Shown: positions 53,363 through 63,005 of the stretch, in pieces | How positions within the stretch are numbered: the stretch's first letter is position 1 | How the letters are laid out: every line of letters starts with the position of its first letter | NCBI RefSeq assembly: GCF_024198215.1 | Contig: NZ_JAKCFA010000043.1 | Coordinates: 1-63,005, forward strand | From: Myxococcus qinghaiensis | GTDB taxonomy: Bacteria; Myxococcota; Myxococcia; Myxococcales; Myxococcaceae | Reading direction: 5' to 3' | DNA: 63,005 bases | The notes under the pieces: generated by a model | What the model was told of the DNA's origin: nothing | Seen by the model: only the letters and a program-made list of their open reading frames with translations | The model's database searches: none | Program-made: the position numbers and the translations under genes

Positions 53363-54337
53363 ATGAACGCCCACCTCCTGCAAGCCGCATTGCTCGCCTG
53401 GTCTCCTGGCCTGCGGGTAACCCGCGCGCAGGGAGACTGCGCCGTCGTGCTCCACCGCCCCGCGGAGGAGCTGCTCGACAGACCTCTCCATCAGGCCCTC
53501 GGCATCTCCGCCGAGCGGGCCCGTGAGCTGGATGCACTGGCTCGCGAGGACCGCCGCGCCGTGGAGTTCATCTCCTCGGCGTTGGGGAGCGAGGACGCCA
53601 CGCCGTTGCGACTGGCGCTCGGCATGGACGAGGGCGAGGCCAGCACCTGCGTCCAGGACCTCAACGTCCTCTTGGAGGGAGCCCCGCCGGTGCAGATCTC
53701 CCGGCTGTCCAGCTCGCTCAGCCACGAGATTCGCAACCCCCTGTCCTCCGTGAAGATGGCGGTGCAGACGCTGGCCCGGAACACCGGCCTGTCGGACCGG
53801 GACAGGCGGCGGCTGACCATCGCCAACCGCGAGATTCGCACCATGGAGCGCATGCTGTGGCTGTTGTCCGAGTATGGCCGCGACACCACGCCCAACATCG
53901 ACGCGCACGCGCTGCGCTCGGTGATTCAGGAGGCCACGAGCATGGTGGCGCCGGAGCTGGCCGAGCGGCGAATCGAAGTGCGCGTGGACGAGGAGCCGGA
54001 GCTGCCGCGCGTGCGCGTGGACCCCAACCGCCTGCGCCCCGTGCTGGCCCAGGTGCTGCTCAACGTGGCCATGGGTCGGCCCGAGGACAGTCCGGTGGAG
54101 GTGACCCTCCGCCGGGGCCCGCCGGGCCGCGTGCTGATGGTACTCAAGGACCCGGCCGCCGCCCTTCCCCCGGAAGAGAACGGCACCCTCTTCGAGCCCT
54201 TCGGCTCGAGGCTGGCGCGCGGCGCGGGGCTGTCACTCGCGGCGCTGCGGCGGGTGATGATGGGACAAGGAGGGGACGTCGCCGCCGAAGGCAGCGCCGA
54301 GCCCGGCATGGTCTTCACGCTCACATTCGCCACCTGA
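53363..54337 (+). CDS. mrpA: Sensor histidine kinase MrpA
   Basis: 324 residues, no membrane helix. H-box His121 in LSHEIRNPLSSV. The ATP-binding domain is unusual: the N-box region reads QVLLNVAMG, and the G1 box, normally DxGxG, reads DPAAALPPEENG. G2 is retained in part (GAGLSLAAL). This fits the view that M. xanthus MrpA acts mainly as a phosphatase of MrpB, which I recall but cannot verify here. Ten bases before mrpB and co-transcribed with it. The name rests on order and on the neighbouring mrpC. Confidence 0.82.
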   Translation: MNAHLLQAALLAWSPGLRVTRAQGDCAVVLHRPAEELLDRPLHQALGISAERARELDALAREDRRAVEFISSALGSEDATPLRLALGMDEGEASTCVQDLNVLLEGAPPVQISRLSSSLSHEIRNPLSSVKMAVQTLARNTGLSDRDRRRLTIANREIRTMERMLWLLSEYGRDTTPNIDAHALRSVIQEATSMVAPELAERRIEVRVDEEPELPRVRVDPNRLRPVLAQVLLNVAMGRPEDSPVEVTLRRGPPGRVLMVLKDPAAALPPEENGTLFEPFGSRLARGAGLSLAALRRVMMGQGGDVAAEGSAEPGMVFTLTFAT

Positions 54338-54347
54338 GAAGGAAGCC

Positions 54348-55802
<1,455 letters not shown>

Positions 55803-55836
55803 ACACTGTCCGGGTCGCGACAATGGCCCCTGCCCT

Positions 55837-55853
55837 TTGAACGTTTCGTTCAA
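55837..55853. promoter_or_regulatory. Upstream palindrome 1, candidate MrpB site
   Basis: TTGAACGTTTCGTTCAA, a near-perfect palindrome (TTGAAC/GTTCAA arms). It lies about 165 bases upstream of the proposed sigma-54 start site, and a second, weaker copy begins 31 bases later. The position fits an enhancer for an NtrC-type activator. Confidence 0.6.
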
Positions 55854-55867
55854 CATGATCAGACTGT

Positions 55868-55884
55868 TTGAACGTTTTGTTTCA
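55868..55884. promoter_or_regulatory. Upstream palindrome 2, candidate MrpB site
   Basis: TTGAACGTTTTGTTTCA, the same left half as the site at 55837 with a weaker right half. The two sites are 31 bases apart, about three helix turns, so bound dimers would lie on the same face of the DNA. Confidence 0.55.
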
Positions 55885-55977
55885 GGTTTTGGACACAGAG
55901 GGGTGGGTGCTACGGGCCTCTAGCGCTAAGTACCCGGCATTCCTGGATGTGTTCCTTCCGGAGCACTTCATTCCCGG

Positions 55978-55994
55978 CTGGCACGTTCCTTGGA
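55978..55994 (+). promoter_or_regulatory. Sigma-54 promoter of mrpC
   Basis: CTGGCACGTTCCTTGGA: the -24 element TGGCACG and the -12 element TTGG (consensus TTGC) with the standard spacing of GG and G. Transcription would start near 56005, about 62 bases before the mrpC ATG. Confidence 0.75.
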
Positions 55995-56066
55995 AAAGGT
56001 AAGTCCCGTTGCCGCTGAAGCAGGCGGCCGGTCCTACCCCCGATTGCTTTCCACGGAGTGAATGCC

Positions 56067-56813
56067 ATGCACGGTTTCAATCGCCCCCTCGGCCCTATCG
56101 GTTCCAACGTCGTGGCGCCGCTCCAGGCAACCAGCTCCGGGATGATGGTCACCGCGAACAAGCTCGTTCCGGGCCAGGAGGCGATCGACTTCAAGGGCTA
56201 CTTCAAGGTCGAGTCCTTCCCGCACAACTCGACCATCTACCGCCCTGGCGACAGCACGGACCGCGTCTATCTGCTCAAGTCCGGCCGCGTGCGGCTGATG
56301 CGCATCGGCAAGAATGGCACCCGCTCGGTGGTGTCCATCCTCCGCCCCGGTGACTTGTTCGGCGAGCTGTTCCGCCCCGAGGGGACGCCGATTGAAGAGA
56401 TGGCCATCGCCGCGGGCGAGGCCGAGGTGTGGAGCATCGAGGGCCGCGACTTCCGCGCGCAGCTCGAGGCCCGGCCGGCGCTGGCGGTGGACGTGGTGCG
56501 CGCCTACGCCGAGCGCGTGCGTGCCCTGCGCAAGCGCGTGCTGGGGCTGACCTTCAAGGAAGTGCCCGCGCGGCTGGCGGACACCCTGCTGACGCTGGTG
56601 GAGGCGCACGGTGAGCGCTGCCCCCACGGCGGTGAGACGGACCTGCGCGGAATCACGCAGCAGGACCTGGCGGACCTGGTGGGCGCGTCGCGCTCGTTCG
56701 TGTCCACGCTCATCAACGAGATGAAGCGCGAGGGCGTGCTCGGCAATGTCGGCCGCATCCTCTGCGTGAGAGACCAGAAGGCGCTGCGGAAGATTGCCTC
56801 CAAGGAGAAGTGA
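56067..56813 (+). CDS. mrpC: Crp/Fnr-family developmental regulator MrpC
   Basis: 248 residues from the ATG at 56067 (GGAG eight bases before). N-terminal extension, then a cyclic-nucleotide-binding-like domain (about 45-160: IYRPGDSTDRVYLLKSGRVR, then LRPGDLFGELF) and a winged helix (GITQQDLADLVGASRSFVSTLI). Length, extension and Met26 (the start of the shorter MrpC2 form lacking 25 residues) agree with what I recall of M. xanthus MrpC, which activates fruA and represses its own gene. A short GC hairpin (56827-56842) follows. Confidence 0.93.
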   Translation: MHGFNRPLGPIGSNVVAPLQATSSGMMVTANKLVPGQEAIDFKGYFKVESFPHNSTIYRPGDSTDRVYLLKSGRVRLMRIGKNGTRSVVSILRPGDLFGELFRPEGTPIEEMAIAAGEAEVWSIEGRDFRAQLEARPALAVDVVRAYAERVRALRKRVLGLTFKEVPARLADTLLTLVEAHGERCPHGGETDLRGITQQDLADLVGASRSFVSTLINEMKREGVLGNVGRILCVRDQKALRKIASKEK

Positions 56814-57091
56814 GCACGACAGTCCCCCGCGAGGCATCGCGGAAGACCTGACGTCAACGACGGGCCTGACCACGGGATGTCCACGTGGCCGGGCCCGCGT
56901 CGTTTTGCGGGGGACGGCAGCCGCCACGAGCAAGGCACGCGCCTCTCCTCCGAGCCACGCGACTCAGGTGCCGTGCGCCCGCCTTCGAGCCCTCGAAGCA
57001 GGACGCGGGACGGGTCTCGGGCGCGGCGGTTGGAAGCCGCCCCGCCTCCCGACGTGACATTCGACGAAACGTAGATCCGCTGCGGGCGACT

Positions 57092-58663
57092 TCAGGCCCG
57101 GGCCTTGAGTTCCTCGACCTCGGTGCGCAGCAGCCAGTCGTCCTGGAAGTCCGTCGCGGCGGCGGCGATCTGCCCCAGCCGCTCCGGCTTCGCCTGCCCG
57201 GAGTCGCGCAGGGTGCGCACCTCCCGGTAGAGCGCCGCGAGCGACGGGTGCAGGGCCAGCGCCTTGCGCTCCCGGGCCTTCGACTCGCCATCACCTTCCG
57301 CGAAGGCCTCCAGCTCGCCGAACCACCTGTCCCACGTCGCCGGGTCCGCCGGCCCACCGGCCACCGAGGGCAGGTGCGTGGTGACGAAGAGCCTCGCCAC
57401 CGCGGGCACGTCCAGCGCGCGGCCCGCGAGTCGAGCCCGCAGCGCCAGCACCTCGCCGCCGCCCGCGGAGAAGCCCTCCAGCTCCAGTCCGCTGGCCAAC
57501 GACAGCTTGAACGTTCCTCGCTCCGGGAGGTGCCCCGCACCGAAGGCCACCAGCGCCGGACCGTTCCATGGCCGACTTCCATCCCCCTTGCCACCGAGCG
57601 AGGTGAGGACCGGACCCTCCAGCCGCACCAGCGCGGTGGTGAGTCCCGGGGCCACCTCGGCGGGCGCGGCCACCGTGTCCAGCACGCGGCCCGTCACCTC
57701 GCGGCCATCCGCCAGCACCAGGTGATTCACCGTGCGCGCCTGACGGGCCACCTCCAGCCCGAAGTCGCCGCCGCGCTTCCACGCCAGCGTGGACTCGAAC
57801 TCGGACAGCACTTCGAACAGGTGCTCGAAGTCCCGCGCCACGAAGAGCTGCGGCTGCATCCGGGTGATATCGAAGTCCGTGTCCGCGCACGCCACGCTGA
57901 GCGGCAGCTTGCGCACGGTCGGCGTCAGGCACTGCGCCGCCTCGCCGATGCTCGACAGCAGCCCCGCGCCGTAGATGCGCGGCGACTCCAGGCCCCCGAC
58001 GAGGCCGTACTCCGCCGTCCACCAGTACAGCCGCGTGGCCCGCGTGCTCTCGCTCACGTACCGACGGCTGGCGCTCGCCGCCTCCAGCCGCGCCTCCGCG
58101 TGGGCGACTTCGTCCGCGCTCGCGTCCGGGTCCTCCTTCACCACCGACAGGTTGCGGATGGCGTTGAAGACGGCCTGGTCCTCCGCGCTCGCGATGGACT
58201 TGAAGCCCACCAGGCCGCACGCCTTCAGGTACTCCGCGTACCGCCGGTTGGCGATGATGGGCGCGTGGCCCGCGCTCTCATGGACGATGTCCGGCGCGGG
58301 CGTGTACTCGATGTGCTCGTGCGTGCGGATGTCCGAGGCGATGGCCAGCACGCCCAGGGACTGCAGCTCCGTGAAGACCGCCGGCGGGATGAAGCCGCGC
58401 ACGCCCACGCACGCCCAGCCCAGTCGCGACAGCCGCTCGTTCATCTCGTCCAGGCTGGGGATGGACTCAAGGTTGATGCCCGTCGCCGCCAGCCCCTCCA
58501 GATAGACGGAGTGCGCCCGCTGCGAGAGATGACCGCGCAGCTTGCCCAGGATGTGGCGCCAGACGGCGTGGTCTCTCGGCGTATACGCGTCGTAGTCCTG
58601 GCTCACCACGTAGCGCCGCAGATGCGGCGGCAGGCGGGATATCGTCAGTTCCGTTGGCGTCAT
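57092..58663 (-). CDS. Aromatic amino acid hydroxylase, long form
   Basis: 523 residues; AGGAG before the ATG at 58663. Pterin-dependent hydroxylase core with iron ligands His128 and His133 in DIVHESAGHAP and Glu218 in YWWTAEYGLVG, as in phenylalanine and tyrosine hydroxylases. It should make tyrosine from phenylalanine; the exact substrate is not provable here. Bacterial PhhA is about 270 residues, so roughly 210 extra C-terminal residues form a beta-rich domain and a helical end (ERLGQIAAAATDFQDDWLL). It lies downstream of the LysR gene. Confidence 0.92.
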   Translation of the reverse strand: MTPTELTISRLPPHLRRYVVSQDYDAYTPRDHAVWRHILGKLRGHLSQRAHSVYLEGLAATGINLESIPSLDEMNERLSRLGWACVGVRGFIPPAVFTELQSLGVLAIASDIRTHEHIEYTPAPDIVHESAGHAPIIANRRYAEYLKACGLVGFKSIASAEDQAVFNAIRNLSVVKEDPDASADEVAHAEARLEAASASRRYVSESTRATRLYWWTAEYGLVGGLESPRIYGAGLLSSIGEAAQCLTPTVRKLPLSVACADTDFDITRMQPQLFVARDFEHLFEVLSEFESTLAWKRGGDFGLEVARQARTVNHLVLADGREVTGRVLDTVAAPAEVAPGLTTALVRLEGPVLTSLGGKGDGSRPWNGPALVAFGAGHLPERGTFKLSLASGLELEGFSAGGGEVLALRARLAGRALDVPAVARLFVTTHLPSVAGGPADPATWDRWFGELEAFAEGDGESKARERKALALHPSLAALYREVRTLRDSGQAKPERLGQIAAAATDFQDDWLLRTEVEELKARA

Positions 58664-58769
58664 ATCCGGGCACTCCTGGTCGAATCTTTCAGTCAGGAGA
58701 GGATACAGACGGGTTCAGCGCCGGAAAACCGGCAGAATCCGACGTCTTCGTCGATTTAACGACGAGGAC

Positions 58770-59678
58770 TCACACGCGTTGACGCAGCCCGTCCAGGACG
58801 GTGGCGGCGCCCGGACTGAGGGAGCCGGAGGGCCAGAGGGCCACGACTTCCACGGCCTGGGGCTCGTCTTCCTTCAAGGGCCAGGCGTGGATGTCGGGGG
58901 GAAACGGGTGCATGGGGCGCAGGTCCGGCGTAATCGCGCAGGCCTTGAAGGCGCGCAGCAGTTCGTAGAGCAGCAGGAAGCTCTCCACGCGGGCCACCTC
59001 CGCGACCCTGACGCCGTGCGCCGTGAAGCGCGCGCTGTTCGCGCCGCCATAGGGGTCGTCTCGCAGCCAGTCCACGAAGGGCTGTCCGTCCAAATCTTTC
59101 ACGTGCAGCGCCCGTCGGGACGAGGCCGTGCTCGCCAGGGCGCTGTCCGGCCCGGCGAGCACGACGAAGGACATCCGCAGCAGGGACTCCGACTCCACGC
59201 CCTCGTGCGGCGGCAGCGGGGTGAAGTCCAACGCGAGGTCCAGCTGGCGCGTCTGCACCTGTCGGGTCAGCTCGTGCGGTCCGCCGAAGCTGAGCACCAG
59301 CTTGAGGCCGGTGGCCGCCGCGTCTCGGGCGACCTTGCCCAGCAGGGAGAGGGACAGGGTGGGGTTGAGGCCCAGGCGCACCACGGGCTCCGCGCTGGCG
59401 AGGTCTCGCAGGCGCTTCATGTCGAGTTGGTGCAGGGGCGTCTGCGTGCCGGCGAAGAGGCGCTCCCCCCGGGCGGTGAGCTGGAGGCGTCGGCCGGGGC
59501 CACGCTCCAACAGCGTGGCGCCTTCGGCCAGCGCCATCTCCAGCGCGCGGATGTGCTCGCTCACCACGGAGCGCGCCACGCCCAGGTGCTCCGCGGCGGC
59601 TTCGATGCTGCCCGCCTCCACGGCCGCGGTGAAGGACTCCAGCCAGACGAGGTGTCGCACGAGCTTGCGTGGCGGCAT
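58770..59678 (-). CDS. LysR-family transcriptional regulator
   Basis: 302 residues from the ATG at 59678 (AGGATGGGG upstream); ATG at 59687 is the alternative. N-terminal winged helix (LVRHLVWLESFTAAVEAGSI, then AAEHLGVARSVVSEHIRALE) and a periplasmic-binding-like effector domain (VVRLGLNPTLSLSLLGKVAR to the C-terminus). It lies 106 bases upstream of the aromatic amino acid hydroxylase gene on the same strand and may control it, but LysR targets are usually divergent. Confidence 0.9.
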   Translation of the reverse strand: MPPRKLVRHLVWLESFTAAVEAGSIEAAAEHLGVARSVVSEHIRALEMALAEGATLLERGPGRRLQLTARGERLFAGTQTPLHQLDMKRLRDLASAEPVVRLGLNPTLSLSLLGKVARDAAATGLKLVLSFGGPHELTRQVQTRQLDLALDFTPLPPHEGVESESLLRMSFVVLAGPDSALASTASSRRALHVKDLDGQPFVDWLRDDPYGGANSARFTAHGVRVAEVARVESFLLLYELLRAFKACAITPDLRPMHPFPPDIHAWPLKEDEPQAVEVVALWPSGSLSPGAATVLDGLRQRV

Positions 59679-59845
59679 GCACCCCATCCTGGCACCGGCG
59701 AGCCACCGGACACGAGGCATGAGAAAAGACCCACCCGACGACTCGCGTGACGCGCGTCGCACCGGAGTGCCTCCACTGCGAGGGGGCGGCCGGGCGGTCC
59801 TGTCTTCCTTGAACATCCGTCTGCGGCGGGCTAGCAGGGGGCGCG

Positions 59846-61762
59846 ATGTCTCGGATGCCTCCCGCCACCGTCACTCCCGCAGAGAGGCTCCGCCAGCGGT
59901 GGGCCGAGGCCGTGCCGCTCCTGGGCCCCGCGCTGCTCTGGTGCACGCTGCACGGGTTGCTCGCGCTGCTCTTCTTCGGGGCGCCCCTGCTCGACTCCGT
60001 GGGGCGGCTGGCCAGCACCTTGCGGCCCGTGTTGCTGGTGGGCGGCGTCATCCAGGCGCTGTTCCTGGGGCTGCTCACCTTCGTGGCCACCCTGCCCCTG
60101 GGCTTGCTCGGGCGGCGGTATGCGCTGGCCCTGCCCATCGTCGTGGCGCTGGGCGTGGCGCTGCTCGGCGTGGATGCGCTGGTGCTGTCGTCGCTGGGCT
60201 TCCACATCAACGGGCTGGTGCTCGCGGTGGCGCTGCAACCGCGCGCGCTCGCGGAGACGGGGCTCGCGCCGCATGAACTGGCGCTCCTGGGCACGGCGAC
60301 GCTGGGCGTGCTCGCGCTGGATGCCTGGGCGGGCGTCCACTTCCTGCGGCGCATCCCCCGTCCGCGTCACCTGGCGCGGCTCCTCGCCATCCTCGTCGTG
60401 GTCGCCGGGGTGGAGCGCCTGACGAGCGCGTGGCTCGTCTTCGCCCACGGGGGCGCCGTGCTGCACGCGGCCACCACCCTGCCCTTGCAGCCTCCCGTGA
60501 GGATGAACACGCTGCTCGCGCGGCTGACGAACCGGCCTCCCGCGTCCGGGCTGCGGCTGGGCGTGAGCCCCGAGGCCGGAGTCCCCGCGTCGACCATCGA
60601 CCCCGCGTCGGTGCGCTTCACGCGCCGGCCCGACATCGTCCTCATCCTGGTGGAGAGCCTGCGCGACGACTTCTTCCGTCCGGACGTCATGCCCCACCTG
60701 TGGCGCAGGGCGGAGCACGGCACGCGCTTCCTGCACCACCACAGCGCGGCCAGCTCCACCGACTACTCCCTCTTCAGCCTCTTCTTCGGACTGGAGGCGC
60801 AGCGTCGCGACGCGGTGGTGGGCGCGGGGCGCGCGCCGCTGCTCTTCCCCGCGCTCCGGGAGAATGGCTACCGCCAGGCCTTCTTCGCCGCGTCCTCGGT
60901 GGACTGGATGGGCCTGAAGGACACCGTGTTCCGCGACGTGCAGGGCGGCCTGCGCACGGACTACGAAGGGCGCAGCCACCTGCGGGACATCGCCATGGTG
61001 AAGGACGCGCTGGACCTGGCGCGCAAGACGCCCCGGGACACGCCGCTGTTCACCTTCGTGTTCTTCGCGGGCACGCACTTCGACTACGACTACCCGGAGC
61101 GCTCGGCGGTGTTCACCCCCGCCTGGGACGGCAAGGGGGGCCTTGCCACCGCGCGCGTCCCCGCCGAGCACCTCAAGGCCCGCGCCTGGAACTCCGCCTA
61201 CGAGGTGGACACCAAGGTGGAGGAGCTCCTGAGCCAGTGGGAGGCCGTGCGTGGAACGCGTCCCCTGGTGGTCTTCACCGGAGACCACGGCGAGGAGTTC
61301 CGCGAGCACGGCCGAGTCGGCCACGCCAGCGACGTCACCGAGCTGCAGCTCCACGTCCCCATGCTCGTGTTCGACGAGCGGCTCCCCACCGGACAGGTCG
61401 ACGCCGTCACCGGCCACATCGACCTGGTGCCCACCCTGTTCGATTTGCTGGGTGACACCCATTCACCCGAGCAACTGGGTGACGGCATTCCAATGAGCCG
61501 GCCAGACCCCCGGCGCTACCTGCTCACCACCATCGGCTGGGAGGCTCGCTATGCGCTCATCGGCCGGGACTTGAAGGTGCGCTTCGGCGCGGGGCTCCCC
61601 GGCACGGAGCTCAGCGACTTGTGGGACCGCCCGCTGCCAGACGCACGGGAGCGCTTCGCCGCCGAGGCCCCCCGCATCCTCCGACGGCTCCGGGGCGGTG
61701 GCGCGCAGGGCGAGGCCGAGCCCTCCACCCGCCCCGCGACGGCGACCGAACCTCCGCGCTGA
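59846..61762 (+). CDS. Sulfatase-fold membrane protein (YejM/LTA-synthase-like)
   Basis: 638 residues. Five hydrophobic helices in the first 220 residues, a linker, then an alkaline-phosphatase-like sulfatase domain: VLILVESLRDDFFRPDVMPH, HHHSAASSTDYSLFSLFFGL and VFTGDHGEEFREHGRVGH. The pattern matches YejM/PbgA- and LTA-synthase-like proteins, which transfer or regulate phosphoglycerol or cardiolipin in the envelope. The nucleophile Thr is replaced by Ser (VESLRDD) in the usual place, so activity is uncertain. Located in the inner membrane with the domain outside. Confidence 0.85.
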   Translation: MSRMPPATVTPAERLRQRWAEAVPLLGPALLWCTLHGLLALLFFGAPLLDSVGRLASTLRPVLLVGGVIQALFLGLLTFVATLPLGLLGRRYALALPIVVALGVALLGVDALVLSSLGFHINGLVLAVALQPRALAETGLAPHELALLGTATLGVLALDAWAGVHFLRRIPRPRHLARLLAILVVVAGVERLTSAWLVFAHGGAVLHAATTLPLQPPVRMNTLLARLTNRPPASGLRLGVSPEAGVPASTIDPASVRFTRRPDIVLILVESLRDDFFRPDVMPHLWRRAEHGTRFLHHHSAASSTDYSLFSLFFGLEAQRRDAVVGAGRAPLLFPALRENGYRQAFFAASSVDWMGLKDTVFRDVQGGLRTDYEGRSHLRDIAMVKDALDLARKTPRDTPLFTFVFFAGTHFDYDYPERSAVFTPAWDGKGGLATARVPAEHLKARAWNSAYEVDTKVEELLSQWEAVRGTRPLVVFTGDHGEEFREHGRVGHASDVTELQLHVPMLVFDERLPTGQVDAVTGHIDLVPTLFDLLGDTHSPEQLGDGIPMSRPDPRRYLLTTIGWEARYALIGRDLKVRFGAGLPGTELSDLWDRPLPDARERFAAEAPRILRRLRGGGAQGEAEPSTRPATATEPPR

Positions 61763-61769
61763 CCTCCAC

Positions 61770-62366
61770 TCAGAAGCGGATCCGCGCCCCGAGCGCGAGC
61801 GTGAACAGGCCCGTCTTCACGGTGCTCGGGTTCTGGAGGAACTGGACGATGCGAAAGTCCGTGGCCACCAGCTCGTAGTAGCCCTCCAGGTGCCGCAGCC
61901 CCAGCGACGGCATGGGCCGGCCCGCGCTCCCACCGAGCAGTAGCGCGGGCCTCAGCGCCGTCTTGAACCAGTAGTAGCCGGAGACGTAGCGGTCCGGCAG
62001 CGTCAGGTAGTAGTCGTCGCCGAAGGTGTAGCTGAAGGCCGCGCCCACGGTGAACGGACGGAAGCTCCACTCGCGATGAGTGACGTGGAACGGGTGCCAC
62101 TGGCCCTTGAGCGTGAGGGTGACGAAGTCCGCGCCCACCACTGCCCGAGGTGCCCAGCCCACCAGCACCTCCAGCTCCAGTTGCTCGTCCAGGAAGGCCC
62201 ACCCCGGCCCCGCCGCCAGCATGCCAATGGAGCCGGCGAACTGGAGCGCCGCGTGGTCCGGCACGTACCACGGCGACGCCGCCTGCTCCGGTGACTCCGC
62301 TCGCGCGGGGCGCCCCGTGAAGAGCAACGACGCCAGCAGTCCTCCCACGAGCCAGGGACGCGCCAT
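61770..62366 (-). CDS. Outer-membrane-like beta-barrel protein
   Basis: 198 residues with a signal peptide (ARPWLVGGLLASLLFTGRPARA). The mature part has alternating hydrophobic and polar residues with many Tyr and Trp (REWSFRPFTVGAAFSYTFGD, then RYVSGYYWFKTALRPALLLG) and ends in an aromatic (ARIRF), as expected for a small outer-membrane barrel. Family unknown. Its ATG overlaps the stop of the metallophosphoesterase gene by one base (TGATG), so they are coupled. Confidence 0.78.
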   Translation of the reverse strand: MARPWLVGGLLASLLFTGRPARAESPEQAASPWYVPDHAALQFAGSIGMLAAGPGWAFLDEQLELEVLVGWAPRAVVGADFVTLTLKGQWHPFHVTHREWSFRPFTVGAAFSYTFGDDYYLTLPDRYVSGYYWFKTALRPALLLGGSAGRPMPSLGLRHLEGYYELVATDFRIVQFLQNPSTVKTGLFTLALGARIRF

Positions 62367-62851
62367 CAGAAGAACACCTGCTCGACATCCACCGAGTCGC
62401 CCTCGACGGTGACCACCAGGTAGCTGTGGATTTCGAGCGAGTCGGTGCAGAAGTAGCGCACGCCCCGCCGCGCGTCGGTGCTGAAGCGATGGGTGTGGCC
62501 ATGAAAGGAGATGGCGACCCCGCGCTCCGCCTGGAGCTGCTCCAGCGGCTCCGTCAGCGACGCATCGAAGTCCGGATGGCCGGGCGGCACATGGGAGAAG
62601 GTGAACAGATGCCCGCCCCCTGGCACCTCGCCGAGCGCCGAGCGCAGCTGCTCCAGGTCCGGCACGTTGCCCGGGAAGCCGTACTCCCGGGAGTTGGAGT
62701 CGAAGAGGACGAAGCGGCTCCCTCCGTACTCGAAGCTCAGGAACGTCGGGCCGAAGTGATGGAGGTAGAGCTCCCTCCCCTTGCCGAGCAGGTCATGGTT
62801 GCCGATGACGGCCAGCGCCGGCACCTCCGCGTCCTCGAGCAGCCCCGCCAC
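62366..62851 (-). pseudogene. Metallophosphoesterase missing its N-terminus
   Basis: Calcineurin-like phosphoesterase sequence: GNHD, FSHVPPGHPD and the last metal site FHGHTHRFS are present. The first in-frame start is a GTG at 62851, well inside the domain, and the upstream frame is open only to a TGA at 62942-62944. The N-terminal DxH and GD metal motifs are absent, although the readable upstream stretch (FSSAQEYDWVAGLL) clearly belongs to the family. It is therefore probably a broken gene, or the start lies beyond an undetected frameshift. Confidence 0.55.
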
Positions 62852-62941
62852 CCAGTCGTACTCCTGGGCCGAGCTGAACGTAACTCCTCGCCGCGCCCCG
62901 TCTGGTGCGGCGAGGATGTTCGTGGAAGGGCGAAGCGAGGT

Positions 62942-63005
62942 TCAGCGAAGCGGCGCGCGCGCCTCGGCACGCAGAGACACTTCGCCGTTCGCCCGCTGGC
63001 GGAGT
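62942..63005 (-). CDS. C-terminal end of a gene running off the window (partial)
   Basis: The minus strand reads LRQRANGEVSLRAEARAPLR and then TGA at 62942-62944. It looks like the end of a real protein, in the same frame as the metallophosphoesterase remnant downstream. The rest of the gene is outside the window. Confidence 0.35.
   Translation of the reverse strand, partial: LRQRANGEVSLRAEARAPLR

Noticed and set aside
55910..56194. A 94-codon minus-strand frame before mrpC
   Set aside because: It would lie across the sigma-54 promoter and the mrpC start, and has no coding-like composition.

Overview
The window is high-GC DNA from a Myxococcaceae bacterium (Myxococcus or a close relative). 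The clearest marker is at 53363-56813: a histidine kinase, an NtrC-type activator and a 248-residue Crp-family regulator, in the order and with the features I recall for mrpA, mrpB and mrpC, the developmental regulators of Myxococcus xanthus. Dense coding, many 4-base ATGA start/stop overlaps, a eukaryotic-type Ser/Thr kinase, an ECF sigma factor and many lipoproteins fit the same group. I saw no rRNA, tRNA, CRISPR array or transposase. Product names come from motif reading only; no database search was run. || Left (1-11.6 kb): the end of an upstream gene, a hypothetical gene without a clear start, clpB, a DUF4157 (eCIS-core) protein, a coiled-coil protein, a spermidine-synthase-like methyltransferase, a TetR/SDR pair with matching operator-like sites, and two exported hydrolases (M20 and DUF885). 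|| 11.6-23.4 kb, minus strand: a VWA protein with an OmpR-type two-component system, then an ECF sigma factor, then four exported proteins of unknown function. One of the four has a HEAT-repeat region that looks like the large lipid-transfer (vitellogenin) fold. This is my main candidate for an undescribed system. || 24.3-32.6 kb: arginine biosynthesis. argR diverges from argF'-argB-argE'-argH-argG-(P-loop gene)-argC. The transcarbamylase is the N-acetylornithine type, so citrulline is probably made as N-acetylcitrulline and the M20 enzyme should deacetylate it. ARG-box-like palindromes lie between argR and argF'. argD and argA are not in the window. || 32.9-41 kb: an R2K-type ATP-grasp protein, a Na+/H+ antiporter, and a minus-strand run of amidohydrolase, RlmI-like methyltransferase, Ser/Thr kinase, truA and a membrane protein with octapeptide repeats. 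|| 41.1-44.0 kb: an accessory patch of small orphan secreted proteins and lipoproteins, with a leftover paralogue tail and a repeated hairpin element. || 44.0-53.3 kb: two large membrane proteins (one YfhO-like), a MerR/TipAS regulator, a membrane-anchored cupin-like protein, a Flp-type pilin and a membrane/spermidine-synthase fusion. || 53.3-63 kb: mrpAB and mrpC with a sigma-54 promoter and paired upstream palindromes, an aromatic amino acid hydroxylase, a LysR regulator, a YejM/LTA-synthase-like sulfatase, an outer-membrane-like protein, and a metallophosphoesterase that has lost its N-terminus.
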